A program made the translations under genes and the position numbers. Below, piece after piece: positions 12,985 to 23,063 of a stretch of DNA of 64,000 bases. The notes below the pieces were generated by a model. That model searched no databases. It was given only the letters and a program-made list of their open reading frames with translations, and was not told the DNA's origin. Source of the DNA: Nereocystis luetkeana (Eukaryota; Sar; Phaeophyceae; Laminariales; Laminariaceae); contig JARUPZ010000011.1 in NCBI GenBank assembly GCA_031213475.1, positions 248,001 through 312,000 of the forward strand. Reading direction: 5' to 3'. Each line of letters begins with the position of its first letter. The first letter of the stretch is position 1.

Positions 12985-13125
12985 CATGGCAGGACACTGT
13001 GCAACATCTGGCGGAAGGCAAGGCCCGCGCGATTGTCCTCTTGCCTGATGTCAAGGCTTACTGGTTCCCTTTGGTGCGGCTCGCCACAGTAAAGCCGATC
13101 GAGGTGGCTGACGTGGCTGCATAAG
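12985..13125 (+). pseudogene. Conserved segment between RNase H and recombinase of the DIRS-like element
   Basis: A clean plus-strand frame reads LAEGKARAIVLLPDVKAYWF and then PLVRLATVKPIEVADVAA before a stop at about 13,123. This block follows RNase H in related oomycete and algal elements, and its position here is right. Its function is not known to me. A further block, with a TNWRYP-like motif, follows at about 13,150-13,180 in another frame. Confidence 0.7.
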
Positions 13126-13565
13126 GGTGCTTTCAGTCACGCAGGTCGGATGGTGGCTTCACGAATTGGCGGTACCCTTGCCGGGGGATGATAGCTCAAG
13201 AGTTACCCACGTTTTGGCGACCAACACGAAACGGCGTGAATCTATCGCATAATAGCGCGCACATACGTAGACGTTTTGGAATGCTCACCAGAGGTCGGGG
13301 GCTCCTTCCCCTTTAAGGTTGGTTTCAACCAGAGCGACGCCGACGAATTTGACGCGTATGCGTTCCGGTCGGGTCCCGCGGTTGGCAAACAACTATTTCG
13401 GGCGATGTCTTTTATTTCCTCCCTCTTCTTGACTCTCCAGGAATATGTATTAAGATGATTCATGAAACATCTTGCCCCGGCGTGGATCATGAGGGTGACG
13501 ATGGGGGCTTGAAGGGTTCTTCGTGCGCTTAATGGTATGCGGCCGAGTCTTTTTGAAAAGGTTTT

Positions 13566-14112
13566 GTGGACATGCGGTTAGCGCGCACAGGGGGACAGCG
13601 CGCACAGGTGGTCGGCGCTCTGGCTGAGCGTATTTCTCTGACGCAATGTATAGCCTTCTATTTTTCGGCCTTCTATTCGATGCGTAGGGGTTACGATCAT
13701 TCCTTTACAATGGGGTTGCACATCCTAAAGCTCCCAGCGTCTGAGGACTTGGTATTCAACCCTCACGCAGTATACTTCGGGCCTTTATAGCATGGCAGGG
13801 GTAGTGTTAGCAGACCAGGACTGCCTGGAGATTTGCGATTTTCGGTCGGTTATAGCGTACATCTCTGCCGCACACCGGATTGGGGGAGACGTAATGGCGG
13901 GGTGGCTCTTCCCCTTTGTCACGGCAGAAGGGGGCCGGGGTCGTCTCTCCCTCTCTGCAGCCCGTTTGACGGTGAGCCTGCAAAGCGATCTGTGGATCGC
14001 AGAGCCGCCGAACCACTTCAGGATGTGAGCCTTTTGAGTGAGAGGACGGACGCCAGCGCGCTACTACTGTCGCCAGAGTTCGAAAAAGGATTTTGCAGCG
14101 TGTACAGGTAAG
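13566..14112 (+). pseudogene. DIRS-like tyrosine recombinase, inactive
   Basis: Two adjoining plus-strand frames cover most of a tyrosine recombinase. 13,566-13,790 has the MRRGYDHSFTMG motif and a LRLPES-like LKLPASEDL stretch. 13,792-14,028 starts MAGVVLADQDCLEICDFRSV and continues through AYISAAHRIG, LFPFVTAEGGRG and LSAARLTVSLQSDL to PNHFRM. The expected HSFRVGG catalytic box should follow HFRM. Instead there is a stop and a degraded AF-stop-VRG remnant, so the enzyme would lack its second catalytic region. A conserved tail, LLLSPEFEKGF, is visible at about 14,065-14,095. The intact family integrates the cDNA circle of the element. Confidence 0.8.
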
Positions 14113-14225
14113 GACTCAGTCAATGCAAAGAAGTTTGGGTGAGACAACTCGGCCCCTGAAAATTGGTCAACTACGAGTCCAGTCCAAAAAAGGCGCAACG
14201 AAATATGGGAGGGACCACAGGCCGG

Positions 14226-14660
14226 CGCAGGAGGCCTCATCCACTCCAATACTTACATTAAATGATCCACGGTAGAGAGACAAAATACTACAGTAAAATG
14301 GTGATCCAATCGACGGGCTACACTTTATCACAAATAGTTGAACCATCGACGATATGGAAATGTCTCGGATTTATTTTAGCAACAAAGTCGCATTATTTCT
14401 TGAGACCATCCTCCCCACCCGGCAGTAAGATTAGTAGTCTCATGCTTGTATACCCAGATCATTTACAGTTACTAACCTTGGTCAGAATACGTGATACACT
14501 ATTCTACTCAGCGCGGGGGGAAATACTGGACGAGACCTCCTGCCCGGCACAGGAGGCCTCATCCAATCCTATACTTTAATCAAATGATCCACGGTAGAGA
14601 GACAGAATACAACATAAATATCTTCATAATTTTTCGAAGATATCTCGTTGTACGAACAGT
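14226..14660 (-). repeat. Two tandem copies of interspersed repeat family A
   Basis: Each copy begins on the plus strand with CAGGAGGCCTCATCCA and continues through a ATGATCCACGGTAGAGAGAC block (14,228 and 14,545, about 317 bp apart). The first copy extends to about 14,420 and matches 1,093-1,225. Inverted copies lie at 37.5-38.0 kb. The CCTCATCCA end is shared by all copies that reach it and may be a transposon terminus. Confidence 0.75.
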
Positions 14661-15587
14661 TTTGTGCCAAAACGCTACGTAGTCGACAAGCAAAACCCGG
14701 CCAGACACATTGATCGAGGCCGGGTGCGATCCGTGGATTATGAGGTGAGTGGCAAGCCCTTCGCTTAACGGGAGTGAATAAGAAGATTTCTCGTTTTTTT
14801 TTAGGAGGCCGCAGCATTTCATACGCACGTACCGGTCCTTTGTTTGGGGCCTGAACACAGCATAGACAACCGACAAATCGGCACAAGAGTAGCGGGCGTG
14901 CTTACGGCCAGCTAACTACAAGACAACAATCCTACCGTCCAGTATCGGCAGCAGCAGCAGGCAGTCACGTGCGCGCGGCGCAGGTCCACATGCGGGTGGG
15001 TCCCAGCTGTACACACTGCTGTGGCTATAATAGTTTATTTATCTTATCTCAAGACCGATCACCCCGCCACAGCACACATCACCTACCTCTTTCTCTGGCG
15101 CTTCGCGCGACCGTGTGATCGTACGAGATGTGAGCGCTGCTCTACACAGCAGTGAGACTGCGGTAACGGACATTAACACCAACAGTCAGTGCAGAAAGCG
15201 TGCCAACCCCCAGCCGACTACAGCATTAATTGCAGGCTGCACCATGCACTTGTGGTACACCCACGCTGTACGGCGGATGGTTATTCTATGTCGGAGCTTG
15301 TGCGAGCAATAAAATCACTGCGTTGTTCTGCTGCTGGTTCTTGTGTGTGACAAGTATGTCAGGAGACATAATTTTCACCTCTTGACAGACAGCACATTTT
15401 CCCTGACATGCCTTGACTCACACCAAATTGGTAGGTATTAGTGTGGAACACTCAGCTCTACACCCTCGACAAAGGGCGCTGTTGTTTGCTTGATATGTCT
15501 CGTGGCATATTTGGTTTGTGAAAGCACACGTTGATTTCAACTGCTGCTGCTGCTGCTATGCTATATTTATGCTTGCTACATACCGTT
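14661..15587. other. No supported gene
   Basis: Open frames of about 100 residues at 14,569-14,886 (-) and 65 residues at 15,115-15,312 (+) have no recognisable domain. A short GCT run is present at 15,541-15,556. I see nothing else here. Confidence 0.35.
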
Positions 15588-15835
15588 CAACGATAGAGGT
15601 TCACCCTAAAATTCGTGAGGCTCCTCGCTTAAGGAGCTCTATACCTCACCCGAAAACTGACTCCAGCAAAAATCAAAATGCATCTCGGCGAAACATCCCA
15701 TGGCCGAAGTCTAAGAAACGTTTTTTTTCCGAAATGAAGGTTGACATTCCGACGATTTGGGGTCAAGGAACCCCGTCTTTCAGAAACAAAATACCGGAAA
15801 TGTGCTACCTCTATCTATCGTAGAAAGGGTCATAG
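15588..15835 (+). repeat. Interspersed repeat family B, copy 1
   Basis: It aligns over about 250 bp with 21,822-22,060 in the same orientation. Shared landmarks are AGAGGTTCACCCTA, a GAAGGAGCT-like block followed by ATACCTCACC, a CCCATGG/CCTATGG block, ATTCCGACGATTT, CAAGGAAC and CTTTCAGAAACA. No coding capacity was seen. Confidence 0.75.
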
Positions 15836-17600
15836 ACAACAACTGTTAACAGCAGAGTATCGGCAAAAGCGAAGCAGTGCAGAGGCCAGCAGGCAGCATG
15901 CATGTACCTACGAGTACTTGCCTCGTTGTTTTTCCCATGTTGGCCGCTACGCACCAGGCACACTGCTACTTGCTCGGCTTTTTTCAGTATGCATGCATTT
16001 TTTGCACTGTCTGTCTCGGCCCTCAAGCGGAAGCGATCCTTTCCTCCCGTGTAGGCGTCTGCAGGACGTGTGCGTTGTTTGCAGCATCATCGTACGAAGC
16101 ACTGACTGTTGTTTGCCATACCTCTTCTGCTGCACACTACCGGGCGAGAGGAGTACCAATGTGACTTTTATAGTCAGCCGAAAGGGTGTCAGTAAACGTC
16201 TATGTTGTTGCGTGTAATCGTGTCAGCCTGTTTCCTATGCGGTTCCGACTCTGAGCTTCAGATTTGACCAGATCACGTTATCAGCTGTGACGTTCGCAAA
16301 CCGAATCAATCTTGCGCGAAGACATCGGCTTTATTGTGCGTGCAGAGACCCGAGCAAACACCGCGAAGAACTGTTGTTACCGTGATCTGGCGCGGCTAAA
16401 AGACGCGCAAGGTGCGCTGCGCTGCGTGTAGGACCCAAGCTTCCGAAACCACACGTGCTGCTTCTGATCTGGCGGTGTAGACTCGTGCGACTGCGTTGCG
16501 AGAGTCTACCTGCCTTGATATTTGGAATTTCATTATCTGACTACCCGCTGCAGCTGTAGTCTACGAGTACGTAGCCGCGGAAAAGTGTGCGCCGTGTACG
16601 CTTAGCTTGGTCTCTAGGCACGAGCGCCCACCAGCCGACTAAGGAGGGACGCGCCGCCCACTGAATGTGCGTCGGGCGCGAACCGACTCATTATACAGCC
16701 GCTGTGTGACCATCCAAGTCATCGATCGTTCTGCTGGTCATAGTTGCTACTAATATCTTGAATTGAGAGACCATGTTTTTTTTTCGATTCTAGAAAATGT
16801 GCCCAAGTCGTCGGATGTGGGGCCAAATCTGACCACTCGAACCACTGAATTTTCAAATCGATTTATTTCCGATCAGGTTTAGTACGTTCAGGAAGTTTAT
16901 ATAGCAGATGCTTCTAATCTTTGAGTTGAAATACACAAATCTGAAGCTCAAAATCGAACGCCACAGGAAACAGCCCAATCCAAAGCTTTTGCTATGCCGT
17001 TATATCACGATGATACGAGTACAGGTTCCATGGATATGCGTGCGTAAAGCGCGGGAAGAGGTTCGAAAATATTTGATTCGCCAACGGCGTATCAAATTAA
17101 TATGTGTAGCAATATACGCAGCTTTGTTGTGACGAAGTTGTCTGATCTTGAGCAATGACATTTTGAGTATCGTCTTCCGACGCTAACGTTCGATTCCATT
17201 TGTTTTTAGCCAACTCAAATTCGGTCCCTACTCTGAAATCAAGGAAATGTCGATCCCCCACAAAAAACATCCCGATCACACCTCAACCGCGATGTCTCTT
17301 TCCCGGCCAAGCTCGCATACAAACAATGGGCGTTGTTCGTAACGGTTCCAATGGTCATGGAATCTTCTCGCTATCCACCAAGGTATTTTCTATGATGTTC
17401 CTCTGTCATCTACAAGCGACCATTTAGTCTTGAACTTCGTAACCGAGGTCACTGCTCAAATAGTGGGGTACTCTTCGCAGTCTGCAACCACTGCCACACA
17501 CAAATCAACTGGAGATCTCAATCGAGAGATTGCCAGATCACGAATAAACTCGGTCAGTCCTTAGAAGGTACAAACGCGCAGGTCCCTAAAAAACAGAAAT
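15836..17600. other. No supported gene
   Basis: Several overlapping open frames up to 158 residues (15,741-16,217 +) lie on both strands and show no recognisable motif. One inspected GT site near 16,507 lacks a matching exon. I see nothing that I would call a gene here. Confidence 0.3.
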
Positions 17601-17615
17601 AACATTCGAACATAC

Positions 17616-17735
17616 CTAATGGTCGGAAACACGCTGGGGCAGCATTTGGAAACTGACGGTTTGCGTCGGGGAGGTTTTCAAAACCCAGGGAGATTCGACG
17701 AACACTAGCATCGTTGTCCGAGTGTGGATGCATTT
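17616..17735 (-). CDS. Candidate phase-1 exon, 120 bp, outside the repeat pattern
   Basis: The frame is open from an acceptor (GATCCGCAG) to a donor (GTATGT). It encodes MHPHSDNDASVRRISLGFEN and then LPDANRQFPNAAPACFRPL. The length is 40 codons, with phase 1 at both ends, the same phase as the neighbouring repeat exons. The sequence is not a beta-helix rung and could be a linker after the helix. An overlapping minus-strand frame is also open, so chance is possible. I do not recognise a domain. Confidence 0.3.
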   Translation of the reverse strand, partial: KCIHTRTTMLVFVESPWVLKTSPTQTVSFQMLPQRVSDH

Positions 17736-17945
17736 CTGCGGATCATTGCTTACAACACAAGCCGTTGGCCAACGCACTCTAGGTCTTTTAGGATATATAT
17801 ATCGTATCAGGGATACATTTCTCTTGATGGTGTGCAGACGTGCGCTGATCTGTGCCGTTAAACATCTGATAGTAGGACGACAGCCCAACTGCGAAAACCA
17901 TTGAGCACCATTTGAGTGTCTCCTACAAAACACCGCCATCCTCAC

Positions 17946-18029
17946 CTCCCAAACCACTAGCTGAGTTCCCTTCAAAATGTGTGACGCCATCAATGTCGAG
18001 GAAGGACCCGTCAACGATCACAATCGCAC
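17946..18029 (-). CDS. Beta-helix repeat exon (84 bp, one pmp-like rung)
   Basis: Acceptor CCAACCGGCAG is followed by exactly 84 bp, then donor GTGAGG. The first two bases complete a split glycine codon (phase 1). The product reads GAIVIVDGSFLDIDG then VTHFEGNSASGLG, ending in a new split glycine. It has the family pattern: Gly-Ala-aliphatic at the start, a central hydrophobic strand, F-x-x-N-x-A near residue 18-23, and Gly-Gly across the intron. It would form one coil of a right-handed beta-helix in a secreted or surface protein. No stop or frame break is seen. Confidence 0.75.
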
Positions 18030-19630
18030 CTGCCGGTTGGCAAACGAGATCGTGTGCGAGTGCGGGTATTCTGCGGAAACGAAAAGAAGGCCCGTGATAT
18101 ATTCTACAGCTAGCTAGATACTGGAGCTATTTTATCGTGGCACAGATCCTCTAGCACCGAGTGAAACAAACACCCCTTTCGTGCGACAATACTGGGGGGA
18201 CTACGATTTCGAAAATCGTTCCCGAGGGTGCGACTCTGCCAATAGGCTACACAATCACATCCACAGCTTTGCACGGAAATCATACATGAGAGTTCTATGG
18301 AGTGGAAGTTGAAGCAAGGCACCTTCTCGAGGGTAGAACTGGCGGCAGCGAGAGAAATAGTAGTACGTCAGGGTTCAAAACGGTCGCTGGCATTATTTTT
18401 TAACTCTGTAGGGAGGATACCGCCAGTAGTTCAACTAAATCAGCGTTCAAGGGTTTGCTGGTGCCCCGTGTTTTCTCTGTATGTTTCGCAGACACTGCAG
18501 GAGTGTGCGGCTCAAACCATTTCCCCACCCGCCATGATAACTCTTCCAACATACTTTAGGAATGGTGTGTCTACTATTGCAACACCACGATTAAACCACA
18601 TGCGAGATACGCTGCTCGTGTGTACGCCCACCTGCGTCATTGTACTATGCTGCACACTCGCCGCCGCCGTGTATGGCACACTCTAGGACTGACACTGAGT
18701 ATTGGTACGGGTGACTCCACCCTGGCGTCATCCACCTCTCGTCACTGTCATCTGAATGCCGGGCTCGAGTCTAGAGAAAACACTGGGAAACCGTACTAAA
18801 ATATATTTCGGCAGGACGAGAAACATCCTCTTTTTTTCCGGGCGGGCCATCTTTATCGTTGGATTGATGGTGTCACTCGTATGCATGAGGATATACTGCA
18901 GCTACACCTTAAAGTTGGCAATAGTTCAACTAAATGTATACATGATCTCTCCTGTGCCTCACGCATCTGGGGTCCGCACGACAGGCGGGCGTTGATTGTA
19001 CTCATGCCCTTGATATACATTGTAAGGACAGGGTACCACTATCCAGTAGGGTTAGGGGAGCACGAACATACAAGCATTTTTCTTAAATGTATATGCTGTG
19101 GAGTTTTTGTGAAGTAGCACACGTCGGCAGTAGCCAGCAGGATCGGTTCAAACAAAGCAGAGCGCCACAGAAGTAGTATGGGTTAGTAGTAGCAGCAGTA
19201 GAAGTAGTAGCAGTACTGCTAGTAGCAGATGCCGTATCAATAGTAGAATGAGAACCAGAAGTAGCGGACATACATACCTGGTACAGCGTGAAACTGCATC
19301 GATCTTCTCAGCCTGATGAATAGGTCTAATCACATGGGGTCGCCACCCTTGGGGCACTCGGGTCAGTCACACTTGGAACATATAGTATGCAAGTTTGGTA
19401 AGCCTTTGTAAGACTTCCGCAGCAGAAGCAAAGCCTAGCCCACTGGCGGACAGCACGCCATTACTGGTCATTGTTGCTGCATTTTGTACGGCAAGTGTGG
19501 TAGCATATCCGTCAAGGCATAGTCCTGCCTATTGCTACTATCACTAAATTATGAACAGCAACAGGTCGTACGTGACCAGCGTAACGAGGAAAAAGGAAAA
19601 ACAACATGGCGTAACAAATATGTTGCTCAC
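18030..19630. other. Intron or intergenic sequence; no supported gene
   Basis: Open frames of up to 129 residues (18,297-18,686 +) have no recognisable motif. A minus-strand frame at 19,148-19,357 ends in a poly-leucine stretch produced by a triplet repeat and is not convincing. If the beta-helix exons form one gene, this is an intron of about 1.6 kb. Confidence 0.4.
19172..19232. repeat. Imperfect GTA/GCA trinucleotide microsatellite
   Basis: About 60 bp are made of GTA, GCA and related triplets. On the minus strand this gives an artificial run of leucines. Confidence 0.85.
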
Positions 19631-19711
19631 CTCCTTTGCTCCCTGCCGAGTTGTTGCTAACATCGGTGACGCCGGAGAGGATAATTGAGCCTGCCCTACC
19701 GTGCATGGCAC
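19631..19711 (-). CDS. Beta-helix repeat exon (81 bp variant)
   Basis: The acceptor is CATCCGCAG and the donor is GTGAGC. The exon is 81 bp, one codon shorter than its siblings, but keeps phase 1 at both ends. It encodes GAMHGRAGSIILSGV then TDVSNNSAGSKG. The N-N-S-A box and the terminal split Gly-Gly are in place; the usual central phenylalanine is replaced by valine. The loss of one codon falls in a loop of the rung, so it should not disturb the fold. Confidence 0.72.
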
Positions 19712-20357
19712 CTGCGGATGTGGATAATGCATCTGTTAAATACTACACCCAGCGCAATGAGTCGCCTTTCAATTTCCCCCCGCCCTAACAATTGGTTAAC
19801 GGACCCCGATATCACCTGCTGCCGGTAATCATAATTAAAACTCGTGTGATTTTATTGCCGGGAACAATTTCCTTCGGTAAAGGCAGTTTAAATAACGTCG
19901 TCAAACTCAGTAATTTACATAGACGACTCGCTTGGCTCTATCATGGCCGCAATATCATGTTAAAAAAATACTGTCCAAGTCAATGGTGGTCAACACAATG
20001 GCAACTTCGAAGTACTGTAATGGTTAGCCGTTAACATCGATGACCAACAATCGACGGGCATTGTACACGTAAAAATATTTCCATTGACAACCGTCGGCAT
20101 TAACGATCTGGACAATATTTTTCTTAGACGATATCCGAAACCTGCATTCCGGACAATTGGTATTGCAGTAGTGATGTGCGTAAGGCCGAATAAAAATACG
20201 GCAGCCACTAAAGACATGGCGGTCAAGAACGGTTGTCATGGCTTGAAACCTGACGGGGACAGGTACCGCTCTGTAGAGAGCCGGGGCTTATTGTGTAGGG
20301 CGGATACGACCGTACTCACCCTATTTTTCCGCCCTAAAATCACTCCAAACACCTAGG

Positions 20358-20360
<3 letters not shown>

Positions 20361-20402
<42 letters not shown>
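20361..20402. repeat. TA dinucleotide microsatellite, 42 bp
   Basis: A perfect TA run of 21 units. It creates alternating Tyr-Ile open frames on the minus strand, which are artefacts. Confidence 0.97.
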
Positions 20403-20407
<5 letters not shown>

Positions 20408-20503
20408 ATACAGATATATACATACAAGTTTTCCCTTCGGAGTGGCATGAGCGTAGCGTGTAAGAAGACTCTTGCCGAAATACGTATTTGGTGGGTTGGT
20501 TTG

Positions 20504-20506
<3 letters not shown>

Positions 20507-20535
<29 letters not shown>
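20507..20535. repeat. TA dinucleotide microsatellite, 29 bp
   Basis: A perfect TA run, 105 bp from the longer TA tract at 20,361-20,402. Confidence 0.97.
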
Positions 20536-20539
<4 letters not shown>

Positions 20540-21057
20540 ACACATGAATATAGTCTACGAGGGGGGCCACGCCTCGACGCGCTGAAGCCCGCCTGCGGCT
20601 TCGCGTGTGCGCGGAATGGTGAATGATGTCACAGGCAAACAGAAGCAGTTAGCGCAACAAGAGTTGGTGCCAAGGGATTCAAAACTGTATATCGGTGCTG
20701 AGTCAAGGGTAGAAGAGGAAAATCGAAACCAACAAAAACGATACCACACTTACTTCTGGTCATGAACAGGGCCGAAGAAAAACACACTACTAGCGCGCGT
20801 TTCAAAACCTTTTGAGTACAGAGAATAACAGGTTTGGAGAGAGAGAAAATGAAACCACATTAATAAACACTCGGCTAGAGGAAGTCGTTGATCATTATAC
20901 GTTTAGTACCCAAACCGACAAAGTGCATAAACAGTACGTAAGTCAAACAAGCCGAATTATTAGTAAGGAGTTATTTACGTTTGGGTTTTTTGTTTTCGAA
21001 ATGTCAAATTTTGAACAGCTGGCGTCCTGGTCATCGCTCAGATCGTATCGATATTTC

Positions 21058-21333
21058 TTATGCAGTCGAAGAAAAGAATTGGGATTTGTTGTGTAGTATC
21101 GGCAGCATGTCTTGGTGTATGGAGGGCCGACCTTCGGGAGAAACACTGTCCATGCCGAAGCTCCGAATTCTTTCCAGGGCTAAACGAGCCGCCCCCGCCC
21201 TCCGCGCGTCGTCGCGCGTCGTTTCTTCATTCTGTTCATCCGACGCGTCGTCGCCGTCGTCGTCGAAGAGGAAGCGCCAAGTGCTCCGAGAAAAGAGGTG
21301 TGCTGTGCCGTGCTGCGGTTGTTGTGCGTGCGC
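21058..21333 (-). CDS. Candidate coding exon, acidic and Arg-rich, unassigned
   Basis: A GC-rich island with a minus-strand frame open for about 92 codons to a stop at 21,058. It begins at a plausible acceptor (GCCTTGACCTCAG); no ATG precedes it in frame. It encodes a Gln/His-rich start, WRFLFDDDGDDASDEQNEET, an Ala/Arg helix (RRAGAARLALERIRSF), then SPEGRPSIHQDMLP. High GC at third positions contrasts with the AT-rich flanks and resembles real coding sequence. The plus strand is also open over the same interval and holds a Ser/Lys-rich frame, so the strand is not certain. Function unknown; it may be a transposase or nuclear-protein fragment. Confidence 0.35.
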   Translation of the reverse strand, partial: AHAQQPQHGTAHLFSRSTWRFLFDDDGDDASDEQNEETTRDDARRAGAARLALERIRSFGMDSVSPEGRPSIHQDMLPILHNKSQFFSSTA

Positions 21334-21821
21334 CACTGAGGTCAAGGCCGACTAAACACTAAACGACAGCAAAAAAAGCAGTCACCCGCAAAATGCCATC
21401 AACACCCCCGACCTCATCAGGACCCATTTGTCCAACCAAGATGCGTAGTGATTACTGTCTGTGGTGATTCCCCGCACAACCCTGCGTCGGCGGTAGTACA
21501 GTTCCGGTAGTATAGGTCGGGTGCTGTTCCGTTGTGGCGGGGTTGTGCGGTTGGGGGGGGTTGAATTACGTGGAAAACCACCTGATTTCGTGTGATACCG
21601 CCTCCCATGTAATGGGTAACGTGCCATTCCCAATCGACATTTGCTCGGTTCGATGTGATAGGACTTCCGAAGCGAGACATTGTTTCAAAATTCTTCCGAT
21701 TGAAAAAAAAAAGATCTGAGCCGTTCGGATCCATTAATTTCGTACTGCGCAAGAAGCTTATCTGTTTTTTTCACTTCGAAATGAAGATCCTTTTTAAACA
21801 GCTACAGTGAGGCGTTCTACG

Positions 21822-22060
21822 ATACGTAGAGGTTCACCCTATATTTTCTGAGGCTCGCCACTGAAGGAGCTTCATACCTCACCGGAAGGCTTAAGGTTAA
21901 CCCAAAACTCGAAGAGCATCGCCACGAATAATCCTATGGCCCAATTATACCAAAGCGTTGCTTTTCGAAACAAGATTGGCATTCCGACGATTTTTGCTCA
22001 AGGAACTTCGTCCTTCAGAAACATTTCGGCGGAAATATGCTGCCTTTATCGTAAACACTG
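21822..22060 (+). repeat. Interspersed repeat family B, copy 2
   Basis: Direct-orientation partner of 15,588-15,835, with the same ordered landmarks (AGAGGTTCACCCTAT, ATACCTCACCGG, ATTCCGACGATTTT, CTTCAGAAACA). Divergence looks like 25-30% by eye. Confidence 0.75.
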
Positions 22061-22970
22061 TTTCTAATGGGTAGATAATCCGAGGCCGTACAAGGTCGAT
22101 GGTTGGGGGCAAAGAGTGTAGCATGTCAACCATGGAAGATGATTGTTTACAACACATTTTTGTCGTCGGTTCCGCGTTGCACACCATGCCCGAGATTGAT
22201 GGTCGATGTATATACTGGAAGGTAGCCCAACCAAGGAGTCCATACTTAACTGTGTACTACATATATGCACAGGCAACACTAATTATCAAAGTACACAAAC
22301 CTAGGCCGTGCGAAAAAGAAACAAAATTAGGTGGGACTCGAACCCATTTGTGATGTCGGAAGGTATGTTCACAAACTCCTCTGCTGAATGTCAGTAACGT
22401 GCGTCCTTCCTTACCGGTCAAAAACCTGCAGTATAAAAAGGTGCAAAACCAAACGTGAACAGCCTGAATTTGGAACCCCGACGGATCTGGTCGTCGTTCT
22501 AGTGATCCAACCGAAAAGTTACCAGGTGCTCGGCATTGTTGGAGATCGCCTCTGAAAATGATGGCGACCGATTTTCCGAACCGATCAGCACAAAAAAATG
22601 ATCTCGATCTTTTGGGCGATGCTTGGAAAAATTGGCGATGTGGATTGTGACGATCTGCACTGTCGATCATTGAGAAATTCGGGTGAACTGTACACCATTT
22701 TGTCGGTGGCGAGTGGCGAGCAGGAAGACATATTTTTGTTTTCTTATTCATCACCTTCACCTTCAAGCTTTACTGGTAGGAGGTTTCACCCTCAGCGGTC
22801 TTCTTCTGGACAAGCCGTGGTCACAGGTGTCGTCCCTTCTCCCCCCCGGTTCGTGCTGTCTTTTTGGTCGCGCATAGGGTTCGGCATTTCCACTGCTCGT
22901 CGACTTTAACCGAATGTAGCTCAGTCACGCTTTTGCGCTTTCCGCTACGGGATGGTTTTGTTCGGATGAA
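22061..22970. other. No supported gene; one tRNA-type B-box
   Basis: A 169-residue minus-strand frame (22,257-22,766) carries no recognisable domain. On the minus strand near 22,335-22,350 there is GGGTTCGAGTCCCACC, a near-perfect RNA polymerase III B-box. It is preceded by a weak A-box-like CAGCAGAGGAG about 45 bases upstream. It does not fold as a full tRNA. Confidence 0.35.
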
Positions 22971-23063
22971 GGCGTCCTTGCGAGTATGCACTCGTTAAGA
23001 CTTGAACCCGCGAAATTGACCTCAGTATGCACGCCGGACCACCTGCTAGGCCACCGGGGACGC
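22971..23063 (-). repeat. tRNA-like or SINE-like sequence
   Basis: The minus strand reads GGCGTCCCCGGTGGCCTAGC, containing a full A-box (TGGCCTAGCAGGTGG). This is followed about 45 bases later by a B-box-like GGGTTCAAGTCTT and, at the end, GGACGCC, which pairs perfectly with the first seven bases. The T-stem does not pair, so this is not a normal tRNA. A tRNA-derived SINE head or a decayed tRNA pseudogene is more likely. Confidence 0.4.

Larger units (their letters stand above)
11850..14115 (+). mobile_element. Decayed DIRS-like (tyrosine-recombinase) retrotransposon
   Basis: Plus-strand fragments appear in the order expected for a DIRS/Ngaro-type element: end of the reverse transcriptase, RNase H, the conserved segment after RNase H, then a tyrosine recombinase. 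The parts sit in different frames and contain several stops, so the copy is dead. The RT catalytic core upstream of 11.9 kb was not found, so the 5' end is truncated or too diverged. No terminal repeats were identified. Elements of this type are known from oomycetes and brown algae, which supports a stramenopile host. Confidence 0.8.
17616..18029 (-). other. 3'-most part of the beta-helix exon series
   Basis: This interval holds the lowest-coordinate repeat exon (17,946-18,029) and a candidate 120-bp exon (17,616-17,735), both phase 1 at both ends. An acceptor-like TTTTCGCAG at about 17,893 opens another frame, in phase with the upstream exon, that runs to a stop near 17,796. It could be an alternative terminal exon. 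I could not decide between these endings. Confidence 0.35.
19712..21057. other. No supported gene; AT-rich with TA microsatellites
   Basis: The interval contains two TA runs, annotated separately. Overlapping open frames on both strands (up to 94 residues) show no domain. A CAGGCATTTCCTAG-like acceptor and GTGAGT donor around 20,310-20,355 enclose only 37 bp, mostly beside the TA run, and are probably chance. Confidence 0.35.

Noticed and set aside
17616-18014. 132-residue continuous minus-strand frame
   Set aside because: It runs in a different frame through the 84-bp repeat exon and its intron; the exon frame with GT-AG borders explains the sequence better.
19148-19357. Minus-strand frame with a poly-leucine membrane-like end
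   Set aside because: The leucines come from a GTA/GCA triplet microsatellite; no other support.
20321-20570. Minus-strand frames with Tyr-Ile repeats
   Set aside because: Pure translation of the TA microsatellites.
22971-23063. Functional tRNA gene
   Set aside because: A- and B-boxes and a pairing 7-bp end are present, but the T-stem does not pair; a tRNA-derived repeat is more likely.
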